DNA from: Hofstenia miamia
Taxonomy: Eukaryota; Xenacoelomorpha; Acoela
Assembly (NCBI GenBank): GCA_004352715.1
Contig: SCFE01000103.1
Span: 85,168-149,167, forward strand
Reading direction: 5' to 3'
Length of the DNA stretch: 64,000 bases
In this document: one piece after another, positions 60,923 through 64,000 of the stretch
Position numbering within the stretch: position 1 is the first letter of the stretch
How the letters are laid out: the number at the start of each line of letters is the position of its first letter
The notes under the pieces: generated by a model
Databases searched by the model: none
What the model was told of the DNA's origin: nothing
The model's input: only the letters and a program-made list of their open reading frames with translations
Program-made: the position numbers and the translations under genes

Positions 60923-63900
60923 TTAGTGAGTTTCGAGGGTATAGTTATTATTCCTTGTAATTATGGTGATATTTAGGATTTTACGATCACGAAGTCTGTT
61001 TGCAATATTATTGCATTGCTGATCTTCACGATGTAATACTGTTTTTTCAGGAAACAAGGATTCATCATCATCACTGTCATAATTAGAAACCTGGTTATTA
61101 GGAGAGTCTTGTGATGGTGTAACCCCAGCACTCTGGTTGGAGCACCTAGCATCTTTAACTTCTTCATTAGTAAATCTGAATTGAGAATTCGAACTAATAA
61201 TAGGTTTATCATTTTGCTGCCTTAACAGCACTGTGTTACGCCCCAAGGGCATGATGAACGGCTTCCCTTCGTAAGTAACATCATCGTTAGTGCTTCTCCG
61301 ATAACAAGCATCGTTAATTGGGCTCCGTAAGTTCTTGCCGAAAACTAGTTCAGCGGGAGCAGTAGCAGATCCACGTGAAGGAGTGGTACGAAGGTTAAAA
61401 GAATTCTCTGAAGGTACGAATCAATAGCACCAAGATGAGGACTCCACAGCTTCAATGAACTCTTTATTGTTTGAACCATGCGTTCAGCCCGGCCATTTGA
61501 AACTTGATGACGAGGAGGTGAGAATTTCTGTTCACATCCAATGCCTTTCAACCAATCGTTGAGTTCCATACTTCGGAATTCGGCTGCATTATCGCTTACA
61601 AGTTGCGCTGGTACACCAAATGTTGCAAAGATTCTTCGCAATGTACTTTTTACTGTTTCAATTTTTCTATTTGGAAGAATGTGACACTCTGGCCAGCCAG
61701 TGCATGAATCTACAACAATGAACATATATTTATTGGCTATTAGCGATGACTCTGCAAAGTCCATGTGAACTCTTTGGAATGGCAAATATGTGGTCTCCCA
61801 TTTGTGGGTGGCGTCAGTTATTCGGTAGGATTCCTTTTCCATGCATTTGTTGCAGCTTTCAATGAACCGCTTAACTTGATTATCCATACCCGGCCACCAA
61901 CAATTTCGTCGAAGGTAAGCAATGGTTCTGTTGAACCCAAAATGTCCACTGTGCGCAATTGAGATACATTTGTCACGAAGAATTGCAGAAACAACATATT
62001 TATCTCCTCTCATTAGGTACTTATTAACTATACTTAGTTGAGACTAAATAGGTTTAAAGGGGCGTTCAGCTTGTGAGCAATCAGACCATACGTTTGTCTT
62101 TAAATGCCTTTTAATTGATTGCAGCTGAGTATCTAGAACAGTCTCATTTGCGAGCTCGTCTGGGTCAATGATGTTGCTATTAAATGCAATTAGATCATTC
62201 ACAGATTGAGCGCCATCCTCAATTAATGTTGGATCCTCAACTCGACTTAAGCAATCAGCATGTTGTAGAGTTGTTGGTTTTAAATACGTAACTTCATAAT
62301 CATAATGCATTAATGTAATTGCCCATCTTTGGAGACGTGCTGAGGTATTTTGTGGAAGAGCTTTATTAGGGTCTAGTATAAATTCAAGTGGCCTGTGATC
62401 AGTGAAAACACTAAAGAACCGTCCTATCAGAAACTGGCGTAATTTATCCACCGCCCAAACTATTGCCAGAGCTTCCTTTTCAATCATTGAATAATTCCGT
62501 TCACAGTCTGATAGAGTGCGGGAAAGATAATATATGGGATGTCCTTCTTGTGTAAGGATGGCACCCAAAGCAAAACTGCTGGCATCAGTGTAGAGTGATA
62601 ATTCTTTTTTGGGATCATAAGCTTTCAATGTTGGTGCTCCGCTCAAATGCTTAATAATAGATTTCATGGCTATGGTTTGTTCATTTCCCCAAAGAAAAGA
62701 GGTGCCTTTTTTACAAAGGCGATAAAGAGGTTCAACAATATTTGAGAAATCCGGAATGAACTTCGCGAACCAGTTTGCAAGGCCTAATAATCGATCAAGA
62801 GCTTTCCTGTCCGTTGGAATTGGAAGATGTTCCAGTACAGAAACACGATCAGGGTCCGGACTAATACCCTTTGCCGATATTATGTATCCTAGGAATTTAA
62901 TGGAGTTTGACTTGAAAATTGATTTCTCCTCAGAAATTGTACACCTGCCTTTCTTTAATTTCTGTAATACATTTTGAAGAATTTTGTCAAGTTGTTTTTC
63001 AGAATTAGCAGACACGAGTATGTCATCTTGAAAGACCACTAAAAGCTGCATTAATTCAGGACCTAATATCATTTCTAATGCCTTTTGAAAGATAGCCGAT
63101 GCTGTTTTAATGCCTTGTGGAAGTCGTAAAAAACGAAATAAACCCCATGGTGTTGTAATAGTAGTTATTCCACGACTTGATTCCGAGAGTTTAATTTGAA
63201 AATAAGCGTCTTTCAAGTCAATTCTAGCAAAGCATTTTGCATCTTTTAATTTTCCTAGTATTTCCTCGACGTTTGGTACTGAATATGAATCCTTGAGAAT
63301 CGCCTTGTTCACTCCACTAGCTTTATAATCACATGTGAGACGAATTTTACCATTTGGTTTTTTAACGAGAACCATTGGACTTGCCCAGTCAGACCCTCCT
63401 TCCACTCGTTCAATTATTCCAGAACGAACCATGTTATCAAGTTGTTGTCGAACCGTTTCTTGCCATTCTAATGGTACTTTGCGAGGTGTCATGTGTCGTG
63501 GTTGGCTACCTGGTGCTTGACGAATCACAGCTTCATATGAATTAATGAAAAGTAGAGGTGGATTGGCAGATGCTTTTGTTTGTAGAGAGTTTATGCTGTC
63601 ATTCATTATATCATTTCCTAAAAGACCAAAGATATGCGGAGATTTTACAACAACTAATTCACATGGAGAATATTTATTGCGAAACTGCATGAGACAACTG
63701 AGCACGCCAATTACTATTAGACTTTGACCATTGTAAAGCGTTAGCTTAGGAATTGATTTAGCCTTTTTGAGTTTAGGTGAGCCTAATTGTTGCCAGATGA
63801 TTTCCGAAATTACTGATCGGGAGGCCCCAGTATCCAAAATAAATTTCATTGTGTGTGCCTTGCCATTTATTTCCAAAGAACATTTTTCCCATTGAAATTT

Positions 63901-64000
63901 GTTATCTTTAATAACAAATACGAAATTCTGGGGTTCATTGTCGGAATCACTTACTATATTATTTGGATCCTCTATATCCTCATCCACTACATTTACAGAA
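60923..64000 (-). pseudogene. Ty3/gypsy pol, nearly intact, 5' end outside window
   Basis: Frame 63987-62044 (647 codons, open to the window edge): protease MKFILDTGASRSVIS, RT IRLTCDYKASGVNKAI, FARIDLKDAYFQIKL and VVFQDDILVSANS (catalytic box F-Q-D-D), RNase H LSLYTDASSFALGAIL and FSVFTDHRPLEFIL. A TAG at 62044 is followed in the same frame by integrase (62013-61345): HSGHFGFNRTIAYL, FIESCNKC, VHMDFAESS, LVSDNAAEF and NGRAERMVQTIK, i.e. the complete HHCC and D-D-E set. A frameshift near 61400 leads into the C-terminal tail at 61370-60923. Only two visible lesions. The 5' gag is beyond 64000. Different family from copies A-D. Confidence 0.85.

Overview
The window is eukaryotic and reads as AT-rich invertebrate (metazoan) genomic sequence. 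It has an intron-split host gene, short introns with GT..AG borders and a TGCTAAC branch site, and a dense, decayed mix of animal-type transposable elements. There is no operon structure, no rRNA and no tRNA that I can recognise. The assembly is rough: three long N runs (2143-3142, 5907-6893, 41022-42021) and seven single-N joins (430, 1043, 15281, 27868, 28074, 35293, 37270). I cannot name the species.

Host gene: one protein-coding gene is well supported, a LITAF/SIMPLE-type zinc-ribbon membrane protein on the + strand. It has a probable 5' UTR exon at 43594-43657 and coding exons at 43732-43834, 57427-57555 and 58734-58845. Splice phases agree across the exons, apart from one missing base in a T run in the second coding exon. 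The 13.6-kb intron between the first two coding exons holds two non-autonomous hAT elements, a nested Harbinger-like MITE, a Ty3/gypsy copy and a 276-bp (TC)n tract.

Left part (1-8 kb): LINE 3'-end and reverse-transcriptase relics, then a large foldback-like structure (1963-7347). Its terminal inverted repeats carry tandem repeats, a CRE-like TGACGTCA and CCAAT boxes, and it encloses an inner palindrome.

Middle (8-31 kb): one Ty3/gypsy family accounts for nearly everything. Copy A (8.0-13.3 kb) shares an LTR with copy D (16.4-17.0 plus 28.7-30.5 kb). Copy B (17003-28669, 11.7 kb, two LTRs, GTAA target duplication) is inserted inside the gag region of D. A further copy, C (49.2-55.5 kb), lies in the LITAF intron. 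All copies carry, after the integrase, about 3 kb of conserved coding sequence of unknown function that does not look like an envelope gene. All are inactivated by stops and frameshifts, and A, B and D are very poor in CpG.

Right part: a LINE, a Tc1-like DD34E element with TIRs, a MULE fragment, a mariner-like transposase, a hAT MITE, Penelope GIY-YIG fragments (one inside a LINE) and a plant-type mariner relic fill 31-42 kb. A second, better preserved Ty3/gypsy element lies on the minus strand at the window end (60692-64000), with its 5' part beyond the edge.
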